Below, in pieces: positions 34,487 through 42,281 of a DNA stretch of 44,888 nucleotides. This DNA is from Calditrichota bacterium. Lineage in GTDB: Bacteria > CLD3. A model generated the notes under the pieces. That model ran no database searches, was not told the DNA's origin, and saw nothing but the letters and a program-made list of their open reading frames with translations. The first letter of the stretch is position 1, and each line of letters opens with the position of its first letter. Position numbers and translations under genes: made by a program. The stretch spans positions 1 to 44,888 of the forward strand of contig QQUF01000047.1 of NCBI GenBank assembly GCA_008501735.1. Reading direction: 5' to 3'.

Positions 34487-35383
34487 TTATTTGGTTAAAC
34501 TTCTTTCCAAACCTTTTCCCCTACTCCTGCTTTTTCTAATTTTAGTTAGTTCCTGTTCTACTTGGTGGATTTTAAGGAATTTCTCTTGTCCAAAACCAAG
34601 TGTTTTAAATCTGTATTTTCTTACTTTAAAAATTACTCCGTTTATCTTTCCTCTGTATGTGTAAATTTCAAATTCTTTTTTCTCTTGAACTTTCCCTACA
34701 AACTCTTCAAATGATTTTGACAAACTAAAAACCTGACTAAGAATTGACTTCAATTTTTCTTTGTCTGTTTCCCCTGTTCTTCTTTTCAACTGGAACTCTT
34801 TATCTGAACAACTTTTCTGCTTTTTAACCTTTTTCTCTTTGTGATAAACAATTGAATTTTTAATCTCAGGAAACTTTTCCATTTGGAACTTTTCTATACC
34901 TTTTCTCACTTCTAAAAATTTCTGATTAGACATTCTTAATGTTTTTTTACTCCTGTATTCTGTTCCCGAAAAAGCAAAATGAATATGAATATTCTTATCT
35001 GATAAATGAGGTTTTGCAAAGCACAAAGCATTCTTACCTCTAATTTGAATGTATTGAAAAGCGATTTTCTCTAATTTTGCCAATAGATTACTATTAGAAT
35101 TATATTTGTTTCCCAATAGATTACTATTAGAATTATTTAATATTTGATTAGTATCTTTCTCACTAAAACTTAAAACCTCGTGATAAACCACAACTCCATT
35201 TTTTCTTTTAATTCTGAATTTATCATTTTCCCTAAAAGATTTTACTGCTCCTTGAGCCGTTGGATTTTTAACATTGTGAAAAATCGTAAAGACATCATCA
35301 CTAGCTCTTCCCTTGTCCTCGTTTATGTAATCAATCAACTTTTTGAAATTTTTGTTTTTCCACCTCACGGTTTTGACAATCAT
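34487..35383 (-). CDS. mobA: MobA-like relaxase/mobilisation nuclease
   Basis: 298 residues. The N-terminus (TVRWKNKNFKKLIDYINED) holds the candidate catalytic Tyr, VYHEVLSFSE gives a conserved motif, and KPHLSDKNIHIHFAFSG is the HxxxDxxxxHxH metal-binding motif of MOBP-like relaxases. It nicks the origin of transfer and pilots the strand. Within it an 11-residue unit (NSNSNLLGNKY) is duplicated in frame by a 33-nt DNA repeat that resembles sites near rep and parA. It overlaps the MobC-like gene by 53 nt. Confidence 0.88.
   Translation of the reverse strand: MIVKTVRWKNKNFKKLIDYINEDKGRASDDVFTIFHNVKNPTAQGAVKSFRENDKFRIKRKNGVVVYHEVLSFSEKDTNQILNNSNSNLLGNKYNSNSNLLAKLEKIAFQYIQIRGKNALCFAKPHLSDKNIHIHFAFSGTEYRSKKTLRMSNQKFLEVRKGIEKFQMEKFPEIKNSIVYHKEKKVKKQKSCSDKEFQLKRRTGETDKEKLKSILSQVFSLSKSFEEFVGKVQEKKEFEIYTYRGKINGVIFKVRKYRFKTLGFGQEKFLKIHQVEQELTKIRKSRSRGKGLERSLTK
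35080..35136. repeat. 33-nt-period direct repeat inside mobA
   Basis: CCAATAGATTACTATTAGAATTAT occurs at 35080-35103 and again at 35113-35136. The first copy extends into TACTATTAGAATTATATTT, which is repeated exactly at 39193-39211 in front of the rep gene. Confidence 0.85.
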
Positions 35384-35993
35384 TAAATTTTTTCATCTTA
35401 TGGTGATAAATAAGCCATTCGACTTTGTTCAAAAACTCATCTGAGTTTTCAATTTCATTTTGAATCATTTTTAGAGCATCAATAGGAACTCTCAAATTTC
35501 GCCGTATTTCGATTTCTAACGAATTTAGTAGTCTGTGTAGTCTTTGAACCTCTAAAACTCTTAGAAGTCCAAATCTGTTTGAATTTCGGGCTATTTGATT
35601 CACATTGTTTCCAATCTTTCTGATTGATAACTCAATCGTATGAATTTTTTCTTCATTTTCGGGTATAAAAGATTTTTCCAAATAAGCAAAAATACACTGC
35701 TTGAGGAACTGTCCTACTTTCATTTTGTGTTTCTTTGCACTTTTTTGAATTCTCTTAAATTCAGAATTTGAAAAGGTGATTTGGATTCTTTTGTTCTTCG
35801 ACCAATAATTTTGGTGATATTTTTTTTGGTATTCTTTCCTCTGAATTTTATTCCCGGAAAGAATTTCACCTGAAGGAAATTTCCTAATTTCAATTCGGTC
35901 AATTTCCGCAAAACTTGAAAGGGATTCTAAAGGGTCTTTCCCTTGAGCAAGATGGTGTTTACCACCAAGCAATTTTTCGGAAACTTTGAGCAT
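35331..35993 (-). CDS. mobC: MobC-like relaxosome accessory protein
   Basis: 220 residues. The centre has RIQITFSNSEFKRIQKSAKK, a ribbon-helix-helix-like DNA-binding part. The C-terminal half has IRKIGNNVNQIARNSNRFG and LEIEIRRNL, the hallmark of MobC/MbeC-type mobilisation proteins. It is the first gene of the mob operon and overlaps mobA. It would bind near oriT, which is expected just upstream in 35994-36257. Confidence 0.85.
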   Translation of the reverse strand: MLKVSEKLLGGKHHLAQGKDPLESLSSFAEIDRIEIRKFPSGEILSGNKIQRKEYQKKYHQNYWSKNKRIQITFSNSEFKRIQKSAKKHKMKVGQFLKQCIFAYLEKSFIPENEEKIHTIELSIRKIGNNVNQIARNSNRFGLLRVLEVQRLHRLLNSLEIEIRRNLRVPIDALKMIQNEIENSDEFLNKVEWLIYHHKMKKFNDCQNREVEKQKFQKVD

Positions 35994-36257
35994 AGCGATT
36001 AATGTTTACGGAAATTTGCGTTCTTGCTATCACCTCCGTAACGCCAAATTATTCTACCGACTAAATTGATAAACCTCAACCTTAAAATTATCTCAAAACT
36101 AAGGACTATAATTTTAAGCAAAGAAGCAAAAGATTTACCTCAAAATTCCAACTTGCAAAATTAACAAAACAACGAATAATGTGATTAAAGCCTTCATAAG
36201 CGTCTTTTACAGAAAGAAATGAAAATAACTCTTGGTAATGGTTCTTATTTTTTAATC
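35994..36257. other. Non-coding region upstream of the mob operon, candidate oriT
   Basis: Contains nested inverted repeats: TTACGGA with TCCGTAA, AATTTGCGTT with AACGCCAAATT (one bulge) at about 36010-36055, and a perfect 11-bp pair CTTAAAATTAT 36081-36091 / ATAATTTTAAG 36108-36118. Position beside mobC/mobA plus inverted repeats suits an oriT. No nic-site consensus was recognised. Confidence 0.5.
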
Positions 36258-37169
36258 CTAACTCAAACTAATGAGAAAATCATTAAAATCTTTATGGGTT
36301 TTGTAGAGTTCTCTTCGGTCAAACACTAAAATATTTTCTAAAGCCATAAATCTCTGTGTCGCTTCTTCACCTGCTTTGTCATTGTCCAAAAATAAATTTA
36401 CTTGTTTGTAATTATGTTTTTCTAAAAACAGGATTGCTCTTTTGGTTAAACTAACTGAATTTAAAACGAGAGAGTCTGTTTTAGGTAAGTTTTGGTCTTG
36501 ATAGGACAAATGAGCCAAGAAATCAAAAAAGCCTTCAAATACGTTAATTTCTGTTCGTTCTTCACTTTGGAAAAAAGCAGTAAAATCCTTTTTTCCAAAA
36601 ACACCGCTTAAATATTTATTTTTCCATTCGTAATCTTTGGAATTATTACGGAATCCTAGAGCAAAATATGTTTTTTCATTTTTTAAATTCTTAAAGTAAA
36701 TCTCTTCAAGATATTTTTTTGCTATTTCAATTTTGACTTTTCTTGATTCAATAAATTCTATCAAAGCTTCGTTTTTTAATGGTTTTATCCGAATGATTTT
36801 AAATTGTTTTTGTTCTAAGATATTCTTTGCTGACTGAGAATTTTTTTGCTTTGGAAAAGAAAAAAGAGAATGGTTTGATTTAGTTTTAGATTCGTAATTT
36901 GATTCTAGAATTTTTAAGATTTGAGAAATAGTTCCTAATTTTAATTCTAAAAGTAAATCAACTACTTTTCCACCTGAAAGCATTCCAGAAGTTTTACCGA
37001 AATCATACCACATATTTGTTTCGAGATTAATTTTAAAGCTCGGTGTTTTTTCATTTCGAAATGGACTACAATACCAAAGTTCTGAACCTCTTCTTTTACG
37101 CTGTTCAAGATTTAAAAAGTTTTCAACTATTTCTTGAATTGGAAAGTTATTTGCTTGACTGCAATTCAT
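36258..37169 (-). CDS. CHC2/toprim-type plasmid DNA primase
   Basis: 303 residues. The N-terminal part has LWYCSPFRNEKTPSFKIN and MWYDFG, the CHC2-like zinc-finger region of mobile-element primases, but the zinc ligands look incomplete (only one Cys near PFRNEKTPSF). The toprim half has INVFEGFFDFLAHL, SLVLNSVSLTK and VNLFLDNDKAGEEA, with the acidic toprim residues present. It would prime replication or the transferred strand. It lies between oriT-like and iteron regions. Confidence 0.85.
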   Translation of the reverse strand: MNCSQANNFPIQEIVENFLNLEQRKRRGSELWYCSPFRNEKTPSFKINLETNMWYDFGKTSGMLSGGKVVDLLLELKLGTISQILKILESNYESKTKSNHSLFSFPKQKNSQSAKNILEQKQFKIIRIKPLKNEALIEFIESRKVKIEIAKKYLEEIYFKNLKNEKTYFALGFRNNSKDYEWKNKYLSGVFGKKDFTAFFQSEERTEINVFEGFFDFLAHLSYQDQNLPKTDSLVLNSVSLTKRAILFLEKHNYKQVNLFLDNDKAGEEATQRFMALENILVFDRRELYKTHKDFNDFLISLS

Positions 37170-37613
37170 TTAATTTTGTCATTAAATTCAAAATTTGTTT
37201 CTAAGATTTTATCATAAAAAAATAAAAATATCTTTTTTCTTTTCATAAGCAAAGATTCAAATTATTTGCTCCTTTTAAATCCATCGAAATCCGAATGGAT
37301 TTTGTAAATTTTTTTGAAAAAAAAGACAACATCACATAGGCAAATTTTATTTTTTTTGATGATTTTTCAAAAGTGGTGATAGTTGTTGTTATAGGTTGTA
37401 AATATATAGGTTGTACACCATTTTAAAAACAAGAGATAAATGTTATAATTAAAGGGTTTAGAAGGAGCATAAAAAATAAAAACGGGGGCGAATGTCCGAT
37501 ATTAAACTAAAAAACGGGGGCGAATGTCCGATATTAAACTAAAAAACGGGGGCGAATGTCCGATATTAAACTAAAAAACGGGGGCGAATGTCCGATATTA
37601 AATTTAGAACATT
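37170..37613. other. Candidate replication origin: AT-rich segment plus iterons
   Basis: No gene is seen. 37170-37477 is extremely AT-rich and includes the direct repeat TATAGGTTGTA at 37390-37400 and 37405-37415. The iterons at 37478-37602 follow, then the rep gene end. An AT-rich unwinding element next to initiator-binding repeats is the usual plasmid origin layout. Confidence 0.65.
37478..37602. repeat. Four iterons, 32-bp period
   Basis: Units start at 37478, 37510, 37542 and 37574. The 29-base core runs AAAAACGGGGGCGAATGTCC plus GATATTAAA and is identical in all four; the first three add CTA. The GC-rich CGGGGGCGAATGTCCG block stands out against the AT-rich surroundings. These are likely Rep-binding sites controlling copy number. 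Confidence 0.9.
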
Positions 37614-39086
37614 TTACTGAGAAAATTTCTCTTTAAAAACCCTTGAAAAAGTGAAGTAAAAAGTTCTTCTTTCTTCGAGAAATTCTTTGATTTCTTGAGG
37701 CTCTAATTTGAGTTTTTCATACTTTTTAGTTTGGTGTTCTTTTTTAGCAATTTCAAGAAGTTCTAATTTAATATCATCTGATAATTTATCAAATTCTTTG
37801 AAGAATTCTTCTCGTTGTTGAAGTTCTACTTCCTCCGATTTTTTGCTCTCTAATTCTTCTTGTTGTCTCTTTGTTTGTTCACGCTTTCGATTCTCTTCTA
37901 TTTGTCTTTTTTCTTCTATTTGTCTTTGATAAGATTCTGGGATTTCATCGTTACAAATTAGATTCCAAAGATAAGCTCCGTCATTTTCAATTTTCTTCAT
38001 TTTACCTTCTGCACCTAACTCTTTAATCAAATCGAAAATTTTAATTCTTTCTGAAACATAGTCTTCAATAGAAAGTTTTGTAAAATCATATTTTTCGATA
38101 ACAAAGTCTGCAAGAGCTTTTTCTTTGTTTTTGATAAGATTGTTTACACACCTTTGACTAACATTTTTATCTAATAAAATTTTGAAAATATCTGGAATGC
38201 TTGTGACAGTTTTTTCTTTTGGGAGTTGTAAAGGCTTTTTCTTCGCTTTGTAAAACCATATTTGATATTTACCTGTTTTGATTTTTCTATAATCATATCT
38301 TTCCAAGAAGCCTCTTCTAACAAGTTCTTCACTTGCCTTAGTGACAGTTTTTTTTATTTCTTTTGTTGCTTGATTTTGAGTTAAACCAAGAAAATTTTCT
38401 GCTAATTCTCGCAGGTCAAAAAAGAATGATGGTTGGTTATAAAATCTTTTGTCTAAAATTCGATAGAGCTTTTTTGCTATGTGAAATGTAAGACTAAAGT
38501 AAAATTCACTATCGAGGTTTTTAATGTATTGATCTTGAAGTGATTCAAAATAACTATCTGTGAACATAATGAAACTTTTGAATAAAGGTGCTTGTTCAGC
38601 TTTTCTTCCTTTTTCGTTATAGATTTGATATTCTTGAACTATTCCGACTCCTCTTGAAAGAAGTTGCTTTTGTTGATTATGCCAAAATGAGTTCTTATAC
38701 TCAATGCTTACAGCTTTTAAAATTTGCAAATCTTTTTCTAGCCTTTTGTAATATCTCTGACTTTTACCATAGTTCATTCGGTTTAAGAGCTCTGCACGAT
38801 TGAAATACACGGTTTTTGATTTGAAATTACTTTGTTCTTTACACAATTCGATTATCGCCAGAAGAGTATCTTCAGTTGAAGGTATTGGTAAACCTAATTT
38901 GATGTGTCCTTCAATTGTCCATTCTTTTTGGATAGTATTTCCATTTGGATCTTTTTCTTCTCTCGAAAAGGTTGCAAATTTTTTATCGTTATCGGGTCTA
39001 ATTGAGGCAAAAGGAAATTCGACGAGATTCATATCGTCTTTTCCTTGCCTTTTTGGTTGTTCTGTAGATTTTTGGTTTTTATTCAT
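37614..39086 (-). CDS. rep: Plasmid replication initiator (RepA-like)
   Basis: 490 residues. The N-terminus has NLVEFPFASIR, then GLPIPSTEDTLLAIIELCKE, NRAELLNRMNYGKSQRYYKRLEKDL and FYFSLTFHIAKKLYRILDKR. This matches the replication initiator A winged-helix layout (WH1 and WH2). A long Glu/Gln/Arg-rich coiled coil (about 395-450) ends the protein. It binds the iterons, which here lie just 12 bases beyond its stop codon rather than upstream. Inverted-repeat sequences upstream (39163-39210) may autoregulate it. Confidence 0.87.
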   Translation of the reverse strand: MNKNQKSTEQPKRQGKDDMNLVEFPFASIRPDNDKKFATFSREEKDPNGNTIQKEWTIEGHIKLGLPIPSTEDTLLAIIELCKEQSNFKSKTVYFNRAELLNRMNYGKSQRYYKRLEKDLQILKAVSIEYKNSFWHNQQKQLLSRGVGIVQEYQIYNEKGRKAEQAPLFKSFIMFTDSYFESLQDQYIKNLDSEFYFSLTFHIAKKLYRILDKRFYNQPSFFFDLRELAENFLGLTQNQATKEIKKTVTKASEELVRRGFLERYDYRKIKTGKYQIWFYKAKKKPLQLPKEKTVTSIPDIFKILLDKNVSQRCVNNLIKNKEKALADFVIEKYDFTKLSIEDYVSERIKIFDLIKELGAEGKMKKIENDGAYLWNLICNDEIPESYQRQIEEKRQIEENRKREQTKRQQEELESKKSEEVELQQREEFFKEFDKLSDDIKLELLEIAKKEHQTKKYEKLKLEPQEIKEFLEERRTFYFTFSRVFKEKFSQ

Positions 39087-39162
39087 AATTAGTTCCGTTA
39101 TTGTTTGTGTGTTTTTTTTGCAATAACGGATATTTAATATTTAGTTGTATAGTGGTTTTTCC

Positions 39163-39210
39163 AATACAATTCTAATAGCTTCTTGTATAGAATACTATTA
39201 GAATTATATT
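39163..39210. promoter_or_regulatory. 16-base inverted repeat upstream of rep
   Basis: AATACAATTCTAATAG (39163-39178) and CTATTAGAATTATATT (39195-39210) pair with one mismatch around 16 nt. It abuts the end of the ParA-partner gene and lies about 77 nt before the rep start. It could be an operator, a partition site or a processed hairpin. Confidence 0.55.
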
Positions 39211-39506
39211 TAACTTCTTTCGCCTGCAATTCTAATAATTTCAGATTCTATTTTTTCATTTCCCTTATCTAATTCGTTTTCTAAGAAAGCTAATGCAATT
39301 CTTGTTATATGTGAATCATTGGTCTTTTTTCGAGTTAGTAACCTTATCTTCTGTTTCATTTTTTTCACTCTATCAACATCGCTTTGATAAACATAGAAGC
39401 TCTTAGTTTTCATTGAGTCTTCGATAGGTAAAGCGGAATGAGAAAGTATTTCTTCTTCATTCCTTTCTTCGATAAAAGAAAATCCTGTTTTATTTTTTGT
39501 AGCCAT
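39210..39506 (-). CDS. Small DNA-binding partner of ParA (ParB/CopG-like)
   Basis: 98 residues, 17 nt after the parA stop. The N-terminus is polar; the C-terminal half (TKSFYVYQSDVDRVKKMKQ, ITRIALAFLENEL) has the strand-helix-helix look of ribbon-helix-helix proteins. Such small genes after parA encode the centromere-binding protein. Candidate target repeats lie at 39163-39210 and 40411-40440. Confidence 0.72.
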   Translation of the reverse strand: MATKNKTGFSFIEERNEEEILSHSALPIEDSMKTKSFYVYQSDVDRVKKMKQKIRLLTRKKTNDSHITRIALAFLENELDKGNEKIESEIIRIAGERS

Positions 39507-39523
39507 TTTAAATACCTTTAATT

Positions 39524-40318
39524 TTACTTCCAGTTAGTTAAGACAAAATTACCAAATTCCTCATAAACTAACCTTGCTTTAGAATTTTTATAAGTTGGGT
39601 CTTCCATCAAATTAACAAAATTAGCCTGTGCATTTCTAATATTTTGGTCAATTGGAACTCGACCTTCAAAAACTTTTCCTGCTTCTTCTAACTCTCGTGA
39701 ATATTGCTCTAACTCAGCTTGGATTTTTGTAGCTCTTGGATTAAACATCGTGTAAAGAATAAGATAATTTTCAAAACCCTTCCCTTTTATATCCCAAATT
39801 AGCGGAATTGCCAAAGACAAGCCGTCAATACTGTATAAATCAAAGATACTTGGTAACACAATATAATCTGCAATCTCTATCGAATTTTCGACATAAACAC
39901 TAAGGTCGGCAGGACAATCAATGATTAAATAATCGAAATCTTTTTTAATTGGTTTTATAATATTTCTTAAAACCTTAGACCGTTCTCTTGAATGAAGCGA
40001 AATATTATCCTTAAATTGCTCCATTTTTAGAGTTGATGGCAAAATGAAAATATTTTCACTATTTGATTTTCTAATAGCTTCTTTAACAATATTCTTTTTC
40101 CCATCAATCACATACTTATAAAAAACATCATACATTGTTACACCTTTGGCTTTTAATCCCATTTGTAGGTCTAAAAAGTTTTTTGTGATGTTTCCTTGTG
40201 GGTCAATGTCCAAAATTAGAACTTTTTTCCCTTGTAGAGCAAGGTAAGAAGAAAGATTTATTGCAGTCGTTGTTTTTGCAACTCCGCCTTTTGCGTTTGT
40301 AATGGCAATTGTAATCAT
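39524..40318 (-). CDS. parA: ParA partition ATPase
   Basis: 264 residues with deviant Walker A KGGVAKTT (residues 10-17), LILDIDPQGN and DYLIIDCPADLS, the full ParA/Soj signature. It has no N-terminal DNA-binding extension, so it is the short (type Ib-like) form, which pairs with a small RHH-type partner, as found 17 nt downstream. It segregates plasmid copies over the nucleoid. Confidence 0.95.
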   Translation of the reverse strand: MITIAITNAKGGVAKTTTAINLSSYLALQGKKVLILDIDPQGNITKNFLDLQMGLKAKGVTMYDVFYKYVIDGKKNIVKEAIRKSNSENIFILPSTLKMEQFKDNISLHSRERSKVLRNIIKPIKKDFDYLIIDCPADLSVYVENSIEIADYIVLPSIFDLYSIDGLSLAIPLIWDIKGKGFENYLILYTMFNPRATKIQAELEQYSRELEEAGKVFEGRVPIDQNIRNAQANFVNLMEDPTYKNSKARLVYEEFGNFVLTNWK

Positions 40319-40410
40319 AAAATAACCTCTAATAGAAATTTATGTGGCAAACATAACATAAACCTAAATACTTTGCAAATAGAATAATATTTGTAAACAA
40401 AATAGACTTC

Positions 40411-40440
40411 TATTAATATTCTATTAGAAAACTATTAGTA
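40411..40440. promoter_or_regulatory. Clustered CTATTA repeats upstream of parA
   Basis: TTCTATTAATATTCTATTAGAAAACTATTAG holds three CTATTA units spaced 13 and 11 nt apart, about 90 nt before the parA start. Related CTATTAGAATTAT sequences occur before rep and in mobA. A candidate operator or centromere. Confidence 0.45.
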
Positions 40441-40459
40441 TCCCGTAGAGACAATTTTA

Positions 40460-41344
40460 TTATCTTAAATCTTGAAGAATGATTTTTTGTGTTTGGAGAA
40501 GGGAAGAGCAAACAAATTCAACAAATGGTGCTAAGTTACCTTTGTCTGCTTTTGAAAGCGATTCTAAATATTTTCTTCTTTCTTCATTTCTAATGATTGC
40601 AATTTGAAAACCTTTTTTGATTAGAATTAAATTCATCAAAAGTCTTGCACCTCTTCCATTTCCGTCATCAAAAGGATGAATTCTTACAAAATTGTAATGA
40701 GCTATTGAAGAAAGTAAAATAGGGTGGAGTAGTTCAAAATTTTTATTTATCCATTCAACAAGGTAATTCATTTCCGTTGGAACTTGTAAAGGCTCTGCGT
40801 AACGATGAATTGTGTTGTCAGATTGTAAGACGTGATTCGGTTGAACTTTGTATTGTCCGGGATTTGCCTTCTTTTTTGCTTTTTGTCCGAATTGGTCTAA
40901 AGCAGGAGTGTAACTTACTCCGCTCAAAAGTAAGGCATTAATTTCTTTAATAAATCCCTCTGAAATCTCTCGATTTCCTTTAATGAAGTCAAAAACCAAT
41001 TCAATTGCTTCGGAATGGTTTTTGGCATCTAAAAAGTCTTTAAAAGGCTTTCCTTCAACCGTAAGCCCTTGTTGTAGAAAAAAGATAGTCTCACCAAGAG
41101 TTAAAGTGCTTCCTTCAATTGCATTTGAGCTGTAAGTCCAAGAAATATTCAATTTTTCTTGGATAGTTTTCCAAAGCTCTGAATCTTTCGGATAAGAATT
41201 TATTTGATTTCTATGAGAATCAACTTCCTCAAGTAATTGGTTCAATTCTAAACTTTGGGGGATTCCGTAAAAAGTCTCAAAATCGTTTATAGATTCAGAA
41301 TTATCATTTTTGTTGCCAAAACTATTTTTTTCAATTGAGTTCAT
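40460..41344 (-). CDS. Fic-domain protein
   Basis: 294 residues from ATG 41344; an upstream in-frame TTG at 41404 exists, but TATAAT in its reading region looks promoter-like. It has the inhibitory helix motif SSNAIEGS ((S/T)xxxEG) near the N-terminus and the active-site loop HPFDDGNGRGARLL. By family it transfers AMP from ATP to a target protein, held off by its own inhibitory helix (class II, N-terminal). A KISS of winged-helix type is not seen at the C-terminus. It might act as a plasmid stability or host-modulating factor. Confidence 0.87.
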   Translation of the reverse strand: MNSIEKNSFGNKNDNSESINDFETFYGIPQSLELNQLLEEVDSHRNQINSYPKDSELWKTIQEKLNISWTYSSNAIEGSTLTLGETIFFLQQGLTVEGKPFKDFLDAKNHSEAIELVFDFIKGNREISEGFIKEINALLLSGVSYTPALDQFGQKAKKKANPGQYKVQPNHVLQSDNTIHRYAEPLQVPTEMNYLVEWINKNFELLHPILLSSIAHYNFVRIHPFDDGNGRGARLLMNLILIKKGFQIAIIRNEERRKYLESLSKADKGNLAPFVEFVCSSLLQTQKIILQDLR

Positions 41345-41425
41345 AAAATCTGAAAATATTTTAGTTATACTTACCGAATTATACCATAAAAGGAAAGAAT
41401 TCAAACGAAAATTTCAACTCTGTTA

Positions 41426-42016
41426 TTACTGATATTTCCTAACTGTCGAAACTGAAATTTTCAAAATCTTTGCTGTTTTGGAAATAGTTTTACCTGAACT
41501 ACGAAGCTCACGAATTTTTCTAATTGTCTCCTCACCAACTGGAACTCGACCAAGAACTTTTCCTTGCTTTCTTGCTCTTTCTAAACCTGCTTTTGTCCTA
41601 TCGGAAATCTTCTGAATTTCTAATTTTGCAAAAGTGCTCATCATAGCTAAAAGTAAATTGCGTGTAAGTTCGTTATCAGTGTGAAGGTAATCTTCTGTTA
41701 GGCTTCTAAATCTAATTCCATAACCTTCAAGCTGTTCTAAGTATTTAATAGTCTTAAACATTCCTTCACGACTAAAACGGTCTAATGCCCAAAACAAAAC
41801 AAGATTGAATTTCTTAGCTCTTGCATCTTTGAAAAGTCCGTCAAAACCTTGTCGCTCATTTCGTCCTTTTTTTCCAGACTCATTGTCTTGATATATTTTG
41901 TAAATAACGTAGCCGTTTGTTATGCAAAACTCTTGGAGTTGTAAGAGTTGGTTTTCTGTATCTTGAGAATTATCCTTTTTAGAAACCCTAAGATAAATTG
42001 CTACTTTTTGTGCCAT
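41426..42016 (-). CDS. Serine recombinase (resolvase/invertase family)
   Basis: 196 residues. Nucleophile Ser in AIYLRVSKKDNSQ, then FWALDRFSREGMFK and TRNLLLAMMSTFAKLEIQKISDRTKAGL. A C-terminal helix-turn-helix has GKTISKTAKILKISVSTVRKY. This is the small resolvase/invertase layout. It could resolve plasmid multimers or invert a segment; a crossover site would be expected in the adjacent 42017-42281 region but was not identified. The plasmid does carry an inverted duplicated module, so inversion is worth considering. Confidence 0.9.
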   Translation of the reverse strand: MAQKVAIYLRVSKKDNSQDTENQLLQLQEFCITNGYVIYKIYQDNESGKKGRNERQGFDGLFKDARAKKFNLVLFWALDRFSREGMFKTIKYLEQLEGYGIRFRSLTEDYLHTDNELTRNLLLAMMSTFAKLEIQKISDRTKAGLERARKQGKVLGRVPVGEETIRKIRELRSSGKTISKTAKILKISVSTVRKYQ

Positions 42017-42281
42017 CAGTTTTAAAATTCTCTAAAAATTAATTCGGTAGGGTAGAGTTGATTTTCTTTTTTCATAAATCAAACTTTAAATAAATAATCA
42101 TCCAAGATTGTAACACTAAGGTAAGACAATTAGAAAAAATCACAAATATCACTTTACTTAAAATTTTTACATCCTCATTAAGTTTCATAATTTTTTGGCA
42201 ACTATTTGACTCTTTTTTACTTAAATTTGTTTTTCTAAAGAGTTTAAAGACATTTGAACATTTGTTTTAGAGGAAATAAAA

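Noticed and set aside
37478-37602. Possible short CRISPR array (regular repeats)
   Set aside because: The 29-base repeats are separated by only three bases, with no spacers and no cas genes; they are iterons beside a rep gene.
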